Source of the DNA: Strongylocentrotus purpuratus | Taxonomy: Eukaryota > Echinodermata > Echinoidea > Camarodonta > Strongylocentrotidae | NCBI RefSeq assembly: GCF_000002235.5 | Contig: NW_022145612.1 | Span: 19,978,360-20,042,359 of the forward strand | Reading direction: 5' to 3' | DNA: 64,000 bases | In this document: piece by piece, positions 9,721-21,437 of the stretch | Layout of the letters: each line of letters opens with the position of its first letter | Numbering within the stretch: the first letter of the stretch is position 1 | The notes under the pieces: model-generated | The model's database searches: none | What the model saw: the letters and a program-made list of their open reading frames with translations, nothing else | Told to the model about the DNA's origin: nothing | Program-made: the position numbers and the translations under genes

Positions 9721-10560
9721 TTTGAAATGTGTATTTTGCATTATCATTATTGTTATTATTATTATCATTTGTCACCATCACTACCATGGCATCCATCATC
9801 AGCATCCTCGTCATCATCGGGTCGTTATCCGACATCATCGCTCCAGTTTCACGATTTCCAACATCAATTATCATTGTCGTCATGTTCGTACGTCATCTAC
9901 ATAGCCTTTGTTGCACCTCTTGTAATTTGAATATAGGGGTTTAGGAACGTACTGATGTTCAAATGATTCTTCTGGCTTATGACGGTGGATAAAGATAAGC
10001 ATACTGATGCTGAAGTTACACAATGGTTTCAAATGTCTGTCCTCGTGTAATGTATATACCTATGTTGTTGTTATGACTGTACTTCAATCTACAGTCGACG
10101 GTGAATACAGATAAAGTAATTGCTGATTGTGCGGCCCTGAAGAAAAACATGACCTTGAGACCCCTAGAAAAAACATATTCCTGGAACAAAAATTACCTGC
10201 ATTGCCACCCCCCTCCTTTCCCTCGAAGGACTGATGATATTCTTGTTTATTTTATTTTTCAAACACATTAGTATTTCATTACGAACATTACACCCAGGTA
10301 CTGTGTTTACCTGGACACCCGATCCTCGCCCTTATAGCTAAATGTCCAAGTTCGCTTTTATTCCTCAGCAAGACCGAGACAGCGGTCCCTGGGAGTCAAT
10401 TAACAGTAACCTAGTTTATATGGACAGTCGTTATTTGATTACAATTCCAACATGCAGACGAGAAGAAAAAAAGAGATGATTGTGATGGGCATGGAGCAAT
10501 TAGGAGGAGGCTTTTTTATTGGTTCGTCAAACGAGCGATTGCAAAAAGGTAGGAGCTACG
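9721..10560. other. ATC/ATT low-complexity DNA and a weak SINE-like fragment
   Basis: Imperfect CAT/ATT repeats extend to about 9865. At 10285-10350 the pieces ACACCCAGGTACTGTGTTTACC and CTTATAGC resemble the middle of the SINE family above but are too short to be sure. Nothing else is recognised. Confidence 0.4.
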
Positions 10561-10569
10561 GCGATTTGA

Positions 10570-10705
10570 AGGAGAGAAAAGAAAAGAGAGAGAGGGAGAG
10601 AGGGAAGATGAGGGATGGAGACACAGAGGGAGAGAGAAAGAAAGACAGCGGGAAAAGAGAGAAGGGGAGAGAGAGGGAGTGTGTGAGAGAGAGAGAGAAG
10701 GGGGA
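10570..10705. repeat. GA-rich imperfect microsatellite
   Basis: Purine-rich GAGAGA/GGGAGA repeats. The overlapping Arg/Glu-rich frame (126 codons from 10452) has no recognisable domain, and its length is explained by the repeat. Confidence 0.85.
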
Positions 10706-12556
10706 AGCTGAAGCTCGACGGCGTGGGTGGAAGGAACGTCAAGTGCCGTTCGTAGGTTTTTCAACTTACATGTTCTTGCGAATTCGGGGCAATGATTCAG
10801 CCCCATCAATCCAACATCCATCTAAAATTTAAGCAGTTAATCGGCTTTGAAGAAGAAGGAAAGTTGATATTGTACAATATAGAGTTGCCACCCCCTCCTG
10901 ATTTGTGTGTTATCACTGCCCCTATTGATAACAATTTTTACTGATAAGAATACGATATGGATGTAGAGGTAATATATCTGGGTCATTTACCTTCTGCGGT
11001 GTGGGTGCTGATCGAAGCAAGCGGCTAGTCGATGACATTGTGATTGGTTTTATTATAATGAATAAATAAATAGATAAAGGGACATAATTATGTACATGAA
11101 ATGTAAAGAAAATAGATGTAAAAATGGTATATAAACCAAAAATGTTGATGGATAAACAGGAATCTCTATTCTTATTTTGACGACAGTTTGTGACAATGTA
11201 GGCTCGGTTACTTTTGTTGTTTCATGCAGAATGTTCCAGGCGTTCAATACGGAAGTATATTACAGTGTTCATCTGTTCATTCAAAGTTGCTTTATTTCAA
11301 CAAAATTTCTTCTGAAGTACATTTCTAAAATATATCTGTCAGACGATGGCAACGTTTTGGGGTTACCCGTAGTATGTACATTCAAATCAGCCCATTAAAA
11401 TGAGCCACTTCATACTCTGGTTTAGGAAATGATGTTGACTGAGTGAAAAAAGAAGCAATCAAAAAATAGCCTTGATGAATAACAAAAGTGTCGATGTCAC
11501 AAACGACATTTGCATCTGCAGCAAATGAGTCTAAAAAACAATTGTTATTTCTACCTAAAAATACTGTTTGTGGTTATTTTCAAGAGTCCTCCCAAACACT
11601 ATCCTTCTAAATGTTTAATGATTTTCCTCGTATTTCTAAGAAAAGAGAAATTTACACCGACTTCAAGTTTATGATATCACCACTTGACATTGCATACTTT
11701 GATACTAATCAAAGCGAAGGTCTCAATCATGATATTCAGGATAATAACAACACGTGAACGCGATATCACGTGTACAGAAATTTTCAAGCACAATTCATGC
11801 ATATATATGCCAACTTTTTCAGAAATTTTCCCCCAAGGCGAATGTGTTGGGTATCTATTTCCAACCCCCTTCTGTTTGGTATATCACATTATTTCAAAAT
11901 AATTTGTCTGCATTTACATGTTCGACAAGACAGCTTTTGACTTGTTTTTTTGTTTAATGTCAATGGACAAAAATGCTTCCGGTGTATATGAAAATACGAA
12001 GCATTACAAACGCAGATTAAGGATTCATTATTTATTTATACCTATTATTTGATTTTAACAGTTTATAGCCCAAGCGAAATTTAGGTAACCCTCCCCCCCC
12101 CCCCCCTTAACAAAGAAAAAAATAAAATTTTGGTTTTGGTTAATAATGACAGGGTCATAACAATCTACAGTTTATTTTGTACGTGATATCAAACATGAGA
12201 AGTAAAAACAATTTACAATGTACAACCAGCAACACAAGAAAGTGGACTTGCTTTATCAACATTTCCATATAAGCTGTCAATAAAGTACAATAAAATATAT
12301 CAAATTAAAGAAAAGTTGATACTCTACCATATCAATTAAGGTCAAGGTATGAACGTTTAGGCTTGGATAGGCCCATTCATTGAAATGTTAGAAGGTCTCA
12401 TTTAGAAAATTGCTGGGAAAAAAAGCAATTAACCATTAAAATGTTACTGAACATTTGCATCTGTAAAACTATCTTGTTTAACACTAAAATCAACGAATTA
12501 GAAACAAAGTGGAGGGTTAGGCTCTGGATGTCAACTGTAGTCTCAGGACAAGCCAC
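10706..12556. other. No recognised feature
   Basis: AT-rich unique-looking sequence. The only notable element is a C14-type homopolymer near 12092-12107. Open frames are below 75 codons and without motifs. Confidence 0.6.
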
Positions 12557-12713
12557 GGGGCGTTTCACATTTTGTCCGCCGACAGCTGTCAGCGCTGACT
12601 AAATTTGACCAATCAGAGGCCTGGAAAATAGTCGGTGACAATGAAATTGTCGGTGAATATGACATTGGTCGGTGAAAACCACCGACTAATTGTTTCATGA
12701 ACCCCCCCCCCCC
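12557..12713. mobile_element. Short MITE with GGGGCGTTTCA ends
   Basis: The left end is GGGGCGTTTCACATTTTGTC; the right end, inverted, starts with G-rich sequence, TTCATGAAACAATTAGTCGG. GTCGGTG repeats (about 12628, 12647 and 12669) and CACCGAC fill the body. The ends resemble the GGGGGTGTTTCATAAAG element at 1600-1907. No clear target duplication. Confidence 0.55.
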
Positions 12714-15343
12714 AGGTCAAGATGGTCCTCTTTCCACCCAAGATCTGGGACGAGCCATAATAATTATGATACCTCCAATGCTCATCAATATTTGAATGGA
12801 AGATGCCCCATGTTTTTTTTTTCCAGACTCATTTATTTGTGTACTGCTATGCTCGCTCACTCATGAATGATATGATTCCAATAGCATATCATCTTAATTA
12901 GCATATGTTTATTTAGATATAATTATAAAAGATACTTTTATATTGCATGGTTGTTCAAAAATCTTAAATATAAATAATGTCCACTTTTTTTTGTGTGTTA
13001 CTGAGTGTAGATGCTGGGCGGGCGGGCAGGGTTTATTTTCACATAAGACCGGTGCGTATATAAAAGCTGAGTTTCAGTCGGCGTAGGCAAAGTGCGGCGA
13101 TATTAAACCTCGATTGTTAGGAATGGGAACGTATCTTTTAGTATGCTACATCATTTTTACATTATGTTAGTGGTGAAATAAGAATAAAACAGAGTAAGTC
13201 AACTTGCATGTTAATTATGTTGGTCTCCTGTCTGATCATGCTGAAAACATGAAGTTCATGCCCTATGTTGGCATATTTTTGATCGGATCATGGGTATTAT
13301 ATTCCCAGAGGGACAAAAGTACTGTGATCTATGTCATTACTGGAAAAAGAGCTCAACAGGATAAGCGAATATATAACTTTGATAGTAAATATTTGTTAGC
13401 CCGGAAAGATAATAAAATAATGTAACCAGAAGAGGTGACAACACGATCGCGTCTATTTTTGAAAAAAATCAAAACCAAGGTCAATTTCAATACCCTATAA
13501 TAATTGTATGTCCCATAGGAATCATGTTCGGGTTACGTAATACGTCATTGTCTAAACAATGTTGGACATTTCAACAGGTGACGCACATTCATGGCTATTG
13601 ACATTGCACTAAGTTGATTTGTTGAAAGTAGTTACCATTGTGGTAGACGTATCTTGACTTCAAACTATTATGTACGTCATATTGCCTACCAGCATTTTGT
13701 TAAGGATGCGACGGCATTCTTGAAGCTTTGAAGTGGGACTTGAAAATCCAATTTTGAAAATGCATGCGTTCAGCAAAAATGAAGCAAAACAGTAGTGTGT
13801 AGGTGGTTTCATTGAAACGTTGCTGATAAAAGTCATTGTAACATTTAAAATAATTTTGTTATACCAATTGACTTCCAAAGAACGTTTGTTCTATCACTTT
13901 ACAAATGTGATGAATTTGTGTTAAAATATTTTCTCTCTTATCGAATGCCTCTGTACAATCGATGATATTACCCTACAATGGATTTGATTAGAAAAACAAC
14001 AACAAAAAGACATGTAAGGAAGGCTTGTTTTTCTGGTTGTAACGTTTAATTGCATAAGCGAAGAAACAGAAGAAAAAGCGTTTCTCCTTCATTTATATGA
14101 CAACAGAATTAATGGCCACATCTTGCATAGTGAAAAGCAGTCGTTTAAATGAATATTTATCCAGCATCGACTTGATGCGACTTTAATATCTTTATATTTT
14201 TTACGATGTTCCAGTTTACTTCACCAAAGATGAAAACATTTGTAAATTAAAAAAAACATTAACAGTATGCTTTGATGGTAGTTTAATGACATGATGTTTG
14301 AATATGAGAATCTAAGAAATAATTTTGACTCGTTAGTTTTGTTCTGCAGTTTGGCTGTGGTCAATTAAAAATAAAAATAGAGGAATTGTCAAACAATAAC
14401 ATTGCCAACGTATCTACAATAATCTTTCTCAGCACTCTGCCATTGCTAAAGTGTAAAACACCAATTTCGTCATTTCATTTCAGCACTTACTGCCAGATTT
14501 ATACTTGTGATTTTGTTATATATTTCAGGACTATCTTTTCTCAGACGTCTATGAAAATATTTATACTGGTATTGATCGTAGAAATGGAATCTGTTTCTTT
14601 CTAAAAAGGAATTCTTAGAACTATTAGCCAGCTCAAATCCTGACGTTTCAAGTATCGGAAATTATGTCAAAATGCAGGTATATCCGATTGTAAAATATAT
14701 TTTGTTATTTTGAATACATGAATTAAAATCTTAAAAGTACATCTGACGCTCTTTTGTATTTTTCAGATATATGATAAGTATAATCAATTATAATGCTCGA
14801 TTAAAGTACCGTTCTACAATATACCATTGGGGAAAATGTTGATCATTAAGGCAGAAAATGTAAACAGTTTCATTCATAATTTCAAGTGTATTCTGATCTA
14901 AAAGACAAACGTTAAACTTTGATTCGGAAGCATGCCTATTTCTTCTGGAAAATTAAAAATGATTTCACTTTTCCATCCTTTCATTTTATGGAGTACTTAT
15001 ATTTTGTTCACATAATATAGACGGGTGGAATTATAAAAACGAAACGTCATAAAGTAATTTTCTTCATTTCTTTTAGCATGCTTAGATTTATCGTAAATTT
15101 CGGTGGCTATTTGAAAGGCTTCCTTCAAGATGACTTCGGATGTTGATACTTTCCAAATGACACAATTAATCAATACCTATTCTTGTATTTTCCTTCAAAA
15201 CAGTCGATCTGTACGTGCTTTTCTGATAATACTAACATTTGTCCAAATAAAGGTAATGAATCAGCATTAGCAGGACGAGTGTAACGTTTAAAAAGTAAAT
15301 AGAAATGGGCGGATACATGTAATGCTCTACAGAGAATGCAATA
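12714..15343. other. No recognised feature
   Basis: AT-rich sequence without recognisable genes or repeats. A TATATAAAAG at 13057-13066 lies 10-20 bp upstream of TCAGTCGG, but the spacing does not fit a TATA/Inr pair. Confidence 0.55.
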
Positions 15344-15512
15344 GGGACTTTTAGATTGAGTGGACGAGAACACGACGAACGCCGACTGTTCATGCGTGTC
15401 AACGTACTTAACTGCCCATGTTGACTACAATTAGAAATCTTTTAGATTGCACTCGACGATATACATGCATGCAGGAAGTAACACTATGAACATTACGGCA
15501 AAGGAAGAGGAC

Positions 15513-15679
15513 AAAATATACAGTTCCTCATTTTACCCTCAACAAAAGAACATCCCTTCACTGCTATTAATATGTAAAAATGTGTAGAACAGGAGAATAT
15601 GCATATGACACCTGTTCTACACATTTTTACATAGCTGGGAAGGGAAGTTACTTTGTCTACCTGAGGAACTGTATATTTT
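15513..15679. repeat. Long hairpin (imperfect ~80-bp arms, 17-nt loop)
   Basis: Outer arms AAAATATACAGTTCCTCA (15513-15530) and TGAGGAACTGTATATTTT (15662-15679) are perfect. Inner arms of 22 nt (15572-15593 and 15611-15632, beginning ATGTAAAAATGTGTAG and ending AACAGG) are also perfect and close on a 17-nt loop. The stretch between them pairs partially. This could be a foldback element nested in the MITE or the source of a small hairpin RNA; the sequence alone does not decide. Confidence 0.8.
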
Positions 15680-15711
15680 ATGCGCACGCGGCATACTAGT
15701 ACCTTGAGCAT

Positions 15712-15757
15712 GTAAAGGCGCTATATAAATATCAATATGTATGTATGTGTATGTACT
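15712..15757 (+). mobile_element. SINE 3'-tail-like fragment
   Basis: TGTAAAGGCGCTATATAAAT followed by ATGTATGTATGT resembles the 3' end of a tRNA-derived SINE. It lies inside MITE copy A and has no counterpart in copy B, consistent with a later insertion. Confidence 0.45.
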
Positions 15758-16129
15758 AGATTTAGGAACATTAAGGTTGACGCATTCTCGATCGCCGACT
15801 GAGACGACGTAACGCATGCGCAGTGTCTTAAAATGACGTCAAACGTTACAGTCAAAGCTGTTGACGTGCAAATCTAAAAGTCCCTATTGTTCCCTTGAGT
15901 TTACGGGGTACAAAGACATAACTTAGCATTCAGGTCACGTCGTGTATAGTTAGGGTATATACAGGTGTTTTTTTTCGCTTCCTCAAAGATCAAATAAGGA
16001 AATGCCAATGGCGCTAAGACTTTCCTGGGCTTCCCTTTGGTACAACCTGACACATCCATTAAATATGTCGGTACAATAGGTTGAAGAATGGAAAAGTCGG
16101 ATGATAGTTCAAAGAGAACTGTGCCGTAA

Positions 16130-16290
16130 AGAATGGGAGGCGGAAGACGAAGAAGGAGGAGGAGGAGAAGAAGAGGAGGAGGAGAAGGAGGAAGAGAAGA
16201 AGAAGAAGAAGAAGGAGGAGGAGGAGAAGATGAAGGAGGAGGAGGAGGAGGAGGAGGAGGAGAAGGAAAAGGAGGAGGAGGATGAGAGGT
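16130..16290. repeat. GGA/GAA-rich purine tract
   Basis: About 150 bp of GGAGGA/GAAGAA repeats. Glu/Lys-rich and Ser/Phe-rich frames here are repeat artefacts. Confidence 0.9.
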
Positions 16291-16477
16291 ACGAATTGGG
16301 TGAAAGTGGATGATAATATGGAGGATGGAATATGTGATAAAGAGGGGAATATAATATAGACCTATTCCTTATCAAGTTAAAAGTAGAAAGAACATTTTAA
16401 AGAAGCCTATATAAAGGGAGAAAGGAAACGAAGAAAGGTAGAAACACGCTCAACTTAAACCATTGTGGAAGAAACGA

Positions 16478-16557
16478 GGATGACGAGAGAGAGAGAGAGA
16501 GAGAGAGAGGGGAGAGAGAGGGTAGAGACAGACATAGAGAAACAGAGATAAACAAAT

Positions 16558-16593
<36 letters not shown>

Positions 16594-16600
16594 GGAAAGC
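16478..16600. repeat. (GA)n microsatellite
   Basis: Two long GA runs (about 16488-16510 and 16561-16590) in wider purine-rich DNA that continues to about 16730. Confidence 0.9.
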
Positions 16601-16739
16601 TGAAAGAGAGACAGAGAGAGGGAGATAGAGAATAAAATAAATTGGTAGAGGGATAGACGGAAAGACACGTCGACAAAAAAATGACAGAAAACGGAAAGAA
16701 AGAGAGAGGGAAAAAAAAGAAAAAAGATAGTGAATCATT

Positions 16740-19440
16740 ATCAGACAGAAAAAGGACACCATTTTGGGTGTGGCGACGACAGGCTACCAACTGAAGCCAT
16801 TTCTTATCAAGTACAGAGAGAAGTCATCAGGTGACACTACTCGGTGAAGGGTGAAGCCATATAGCCATTCGTTATGAATGGCGATGTAAATGTTCCTAGT
16901 TCGCTTCCTTTCAATTACATATAGTAGGAGAAGTGAAGTAGTTACAAGGTAAGCACAATCTGAATCGACTACACTGCTTTGTTCAAAGATAAAGATCTAC
17001 AAACAGAGGAAGACGTTTGGTAAACAGAGCAGACAATGCCAGTAGAGACAATATCTGAAGGCTAGGAGTATGTCCTAGATTTGACCAAACATAGCCTCTG
17101 TTTGAAAGCAAAGTACGAATGGGGTGACACTCAAGACAGTGTATGTTGTCTCATGTAGGTGCAAGGGTGAAAGTGCACACCATAACCCTTCAGAGTAGAA
17201 TAGAAAGAGGGATGACGTAACGCTACGGAGAATGAAATGGAAGGAATAAATTTGACAAGGAAAAGAAAGAAGTCGTGGTTAAGAATGGAAGATTGACATT
17301 TTAAGACTTTTAACATAGAAACACATTATCATAATACTGAGCTAGGCGAACAAGTAACTAAATGCAGTCAGCGTATTCCTAATTTAATTGGTCAGATTGT
17401 TTATAGACTTCATCCAAGAATTGGCTAAATCATGAAATACAAGATCAGTCGTCTATAAGATCCTATCAAGCAACATTTATACATGTATCATTACGATATA
17501 TCCATTAAGGATACGAGATACAATCTGCATGATAAGAAAACGCGGTTACTTAAAAGTCAGTCTTTATAAAATGTGCATTATTATTATTTGTACATGTAGA
17601 TATCTGGTAATCCCCCCCCCCCCGACCCCACTACGAGTTTTCCTCAAGTACATTATCTGAGTGACGTCATACCATAATAACAGTTTACTTGCTTATTGTC
17701 TTTATGCCCTATGGTCATGATGAATAGAAGATCATTAAAAGCCAATGCTGAGTGGGAAATATGAGAGATGAAACACTAATCTCCTTCATACACCAGCTCT
17801 CCGTTATCCCGTGGGAGCATAGCTGTATTACCTGGAAACTCCCTAGGGCGGTATGTAGGGTTATATGACAAAGATACGTCATAGTTTTGATCGTGTCCCT
17901 CTCAAACTAATATATGCTGATAACTTGTAGAACAATTAATGAGCGTTCCTGGACGGTGTGTGCGCTCTATAAGTTTACACTATTATTATTATTATTATTA
18001 TTATTATTAGGATGCTTGCCAAAAAGGTCCCCCGCCCCAGTTGTTTGAATCCACGTAATGTTGTACTGGTAACAGTACTTTCTTGGTGAATTCAACCATG
18101 AAATACAATGTTGGTTGCCGTATGCCTGGATTTAACTAACAACTTTAATGCTTCCGTGTACCGGTATTTACTTCAATTGGTTCCTGGATACCTAGGTGCT
18201 TTTGAATTCACTGTTTTAATCTAGTCATGATTAGAATAAGTTAGCATAGGCTAAAAATAGAATGATCGCCTCACACCTAGTATAGTGCTTTTAACAGGAG
18301 TGTGGCGCCGAAAAATGCTATGCATCATTGCTATCTCGTGATTTTATTGGCGCCATACGGGATGTACCTTGCCTTCACACTCACTCTTGTTGCTCGTCAT
18401 GATGTGATAATTATCGTCATAATGTCATTCCTGCTATTTCCTTTCAAACCTTATACCTGGTAAACCCTCGTATAAACTCCTTAGAGATGACTCCAAATAT
18501 TTAGAGGGGTGGAAATCCATTCTTTTAGGGGTCATGTTATAGGGATTTCAACGTTTTGATTCGAAATCTACACCTAGTTGTGGAATCCACTCTTAATCAC
18601 GGATATTAAAACCCCTACATTGGATTGGATTTCAACATAATGAGAACGGATTAAGCTCCAAACGAAGGAATCCCTTGTGTGACCATATAGACCTACTACG
18701 AATCCATGGTGTGACTTTCATTTCCTCTATAATTGAGAAAGAACGAAAAAAAAAAAGAGTCAAGTCTACACAGAGTTGGCTGAAACTAGATTCTCGAAAA
18801 GGTGGTTTGGTGACTACCTCGTTTTGTTAACTCCCTAGGATGGATTAGACAGAATATCGGTTGCCACACACCCACGTATTTCAAATAAAATGCCCACCTG
18901 TATACAGCGTGATTCATTTGACTTGTTCGCTATAATATACCCCCTGGAAAAATCTAAGATGTGGAGGGTTGAGAATTTTAATTCGTTTTCGTTACATGAG
19001 AAGTACAATCAAGTGTATAGTGTATTGGTTGGTAAATAATGGAAAATGAGAATAAGACATAGTTATAGAAAAGAAGAGAGTAAAATTCGAGGGTCACATT
19101 CCAAATCTGTCCTCTCTACATGATTAAAACTATATCTTGTTTGCAATTGGTCATTACTTGTATAAAAGGTATTTAGATGAATATCCGGTTTCATTTTTCG
19201 TTTAGGGTCACTCAGCTAATTTTAGGGTCATTGAGCCAAGCATCACTACATCCTTTAAGTGGCTTTATACTTGGTAGTCCCGTTCCTTTCCGAGAAGAGA
19301 GACGTAAAACGCATCGTAATACCTAATTACATCTCAGCAAGATGACACAAATTCTTGGTGTACACCGTCACGAAGATGCTTAACAAAAGACACCGTTGTC
19401 TTTAATCAAACATTGTGACCTTAAAATGATGATGCGTTTG
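16740..19440. other. Mostly featureless; (ATT)n tract and poly(C)
   Basis: A poly(C) run lies near 17611-17623, and (ATT)n at about 17979-18008 follows GTGTGCGCTCTATAAG, which looks like the tail of an antisense SINE. At 18490-18760 several GTGGAATCCACTC-like palindromes occur, similar to those at 32390-32560. No gene seen. Confidence 0.5.
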
Positions 19441-19470
19441 ACCATAGACCTATGGTGGTAGGTCTATGGT
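19441..19470. repeat. Perfect 12-bp stem hairpin
   Basis: ACCATAGACCTA and TAGGTCTATGGT separated by 6 nt. No U-tract or other terminator context applies in this genome. Confidence 0.7.
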
Positions 19471-19712
19471 TTGACGTAGATGAACGGTCGAGATCGAGCC
19501 ATAAGGTATTGAAGCATGTGAAGGACACTCGACGCCCATACAATTGCTGCCTGACCTAATTAGTTCCCGGGCTCCAACTACATCCGAATTCCTCTGAAGT
19601 GGTACGTAAGAAACCATGTAGGTACTAGGTATGTACAGTAATAACTCCTTGGTATGTGACAATGTTGAAAAGAACTATTATCATTTATAATTGAAAAATA
19701 CGATGATGAAAG

Positions 19713-19755
19713 GTTCAAATAAACTAGGTGTACCTCAAACCTAGTTTATTTGAAC
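19713..19755. repeat. Perfect 17-bp stem hairpin
   Basis: GTTCAAATAAACTAGGT and ACCTAGTTTATTTGAAC enclose a 9-nt loop. The arms are identical, so the palindrome is young or constrained. Confidence 0.8.
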
Positions 19756-20337
19756 TTTACCAGGGGAAAGAGGTTTATTTAAAGCCATGCATACATTGTA
19801 TGTATATATTACATCTTACCTGCTTTAATTACACCGGGGTAATGTAGGTTTTCCCGCCCAATTTCATATATTTGTTACTCGAATAAATTAAGGTGCATTC
19901 AAATTCACGCATTATCGTCTTCCGATCAATATCGGTCTTTCATTTGGAAACACGCGGATTGATTAATGAGCATCCAAATTAATTCATCGGCAAAATTATT
20001 CAAATTTAGGGCATTTCAAATTTTCTTATCTTCATTTGATTATTTTTTTTATGGCCAAAAACAACTCGTTAACGTTCATATACGAAGTAGTGAACGTACC
20101 CACGATTTAAAATGTTGTGCACTGAATTTCGAGGTTCGTGTATTCAAACTTACAAAGTAGGCCTGATGAGTCTGTTGGGCAATCAATTGGGGGATTGTTT
20201 TGGGGAATTCTTAATAACATTAAAACGAATGAAAAAATTGATAAATTGAACTGGAAAAAAATTGATACTGCATAATTGATAATGGACGAGCAGATATGTC
20301 TTTTTAAAATAGTAATGATTCGAGAAATATCAATATA
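19756..20337. other. No recognised feature
   Basis: AT-rich, with short open frames only. Confidence 0.6.
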
Positions 20338-20960
20338 CAGTGCGTCCCAGAAAAAACGAAACCGAGAATTATCGATGTTTTATCATAACTTAATCACAAT
20401 TACAATTAATATATGACACATAATTGTAAAGCTTAGATCCTATTTTGATGCAACTCATAATGATGCATATTTCACGCATGAGTGATTAAAACATTTTGAC
20501 GACAGGATACCACAAAGTCACTTGGCAAACGGTATCTGAATTTCAAAGGGAAAATCACATTTCTAGAAAGTTCATTTTTTGCCCTTTCATATGACAACCC
20601 AATCAGGAAAAATGAGCTAGGAATAACAAAGTCCTGTTTGTTTAAAGACCATCTGCCGTAGTTTATAGGAGGGATTAGACTGCCCTGCAAGGTCACTGGA
20701 CAGGTGGTTATCTCATCAACTCAGCTCTCAGTTAACATAAGAAAAAGAGGATCATGGGAGACCAATGGTCACCGATTAGTCATTGTTTGTTATATAGAGG
20801 GCGCAAGTAGCTACAAGTAGTGCAGTGGGCCTTTAAAGTAACGCTTGCATTTCCATAATTTTAACAAACGAATTCGGATGTCTGCTGAAACAACAAGAAG
20901 ATGTAAGACTTCATGCATGGCTGATCTTCAACGAAACGGAGTTTGTTGTTTGTTGCTAGA
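20338..20960 (+). mobile_element. mariner/Tc1-like element, copy 1 (right end undefined)
   Basis: CAGTGCGTCCCAGAAAAAAC preceded by TA starts the element. About 300 bp is shared with copy 2 at 38111: GATGTTTTATCATAACTTAA, GTAAAGCTTAGATCCT, ATATGACA plus AATCAGGAAAAATGAGC, and GCTTGCATTTCCATAAT. Near the right side a GCATGGCTGATCTTCAACGA block matches part of copy 2 in the opposite orientation. No second TIR was found, so the right boundary is approximate. It is interrupted by a MITE at 20646-20832 that copy 2 lacks. Confidence 0.6.
20646..20832 (-). mobile_element. TTAA-flanked MITE nested in the mariner-like copy
   Basis: TTAA (within TTTAAAG) flanks both sides. The ends are AGACCATCTGC and, inverted, AGGCCCACTGCACTAC. 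The 187-bp body, including CTGGACAGGTGGTTATCTCA, CAACTCAGCTCTCAGTTAAC and TATAGAGGGCGCAAGTAG, is the reverse complement of the copy at 58962-59150. Copy 2 of the host element reads TTTGTTTGAAGTAAAGC at this point, which is the empty site. Confidence 0.85.
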
Positions 20961-21059
20961 CAAAGTGAGGAAGCATGCTTTTGCTTTTGTAAAAAAAAGT
21001 CGAATTCTAGAATGCAAATTGAAAATTTGAAAACTTTATTAAGCACTAATCAATTATTT

Positions 21060-21437
21060 CTCAGCGAATTGATTCTAGTTTATCTTCTTCGATTATGCCG
21101 CATCGCAAGCCAATCTCTTCATAGCTATTCCGATATCAAATGTACACGTCACAGTCACGTGGAGCCAGTATGGGCAAACCCTATTCTCAGCGAATTAATT
21201 GATTCTAGTCGAACTTCTTCGATTATGCCGCATCGCAAGCCCGTCTCTTCATAGCTATTCCGATATCAAGTGTACACGTCACAGTCACGTGGAGCCAGTA
21301 TGGGCAAACCTATCTCAGCGAATTAATTGATCCTAGTCGAACTTCTTCGATTATGCCGCATCGCAAGCCCATCTCTTCATAGCTATTCCGATATCAAATG
21401 TACACGTCACAGCCACGTGGAGCCAGGATGGGCAAAG
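21060..21437 (+). repeat. ~127-bp tandem repeat, 3 units, with CACGTG-type sites
   Basis: TCAGCGAATT recurs at 21061, 21187 and 21315 (periods 126 and 128). Each unit holds CTTCTTCGATTATGCCGCAT, CGCAAGCC, TCATAGCTATTCCGATATCA and TGTACACGTCACAG followed by CACGTGGAGCCAG. Units differ by only a few bases, so the amplification is fairly recent. Open frames that cross it repeat the same peptide and are not genes. Confidence 0.9.

Larger units (their letters stand above)
15344..15884. mobile_element. TA-flanked MITE, copy A (GGGACTTTTAGATT ends)
   Basis: TA at 15342-15343 and 15885-15886 flanks GGGACTTTTAGATTG on the left and CAAATCTAAAAGTCCC on the right. The same ends, again flanked by TA, bound copy B at 27987-28456. 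The 541-bp body contains a long hairpin (15513-15679), a SINE-tail-like piece at about 15712-15755 and GCATGCGCAGTG. TA duplication suggests Tc1/mariner-type mobilisation (inference). Confidence 0.8.

Noticed and set aside
10452-10832. 126-codon Arg/Glu-rich frame
   Set aside because: Composition follows the GA repeat; no domain at either end.
13057-13080. TATATAAAAG followed by TCAGTCGG as a core promoter
   Set aside because: Distance from TATA to the initiator-like word is about 19 nt, too short for a TATA/Inr pair, and no gene follows.
19200-19235. TTAGGGTCA/TTTAGGGTCA words as telomeric repeat
   Set aside because: Only two imperfect TTAGGG words, not an array.
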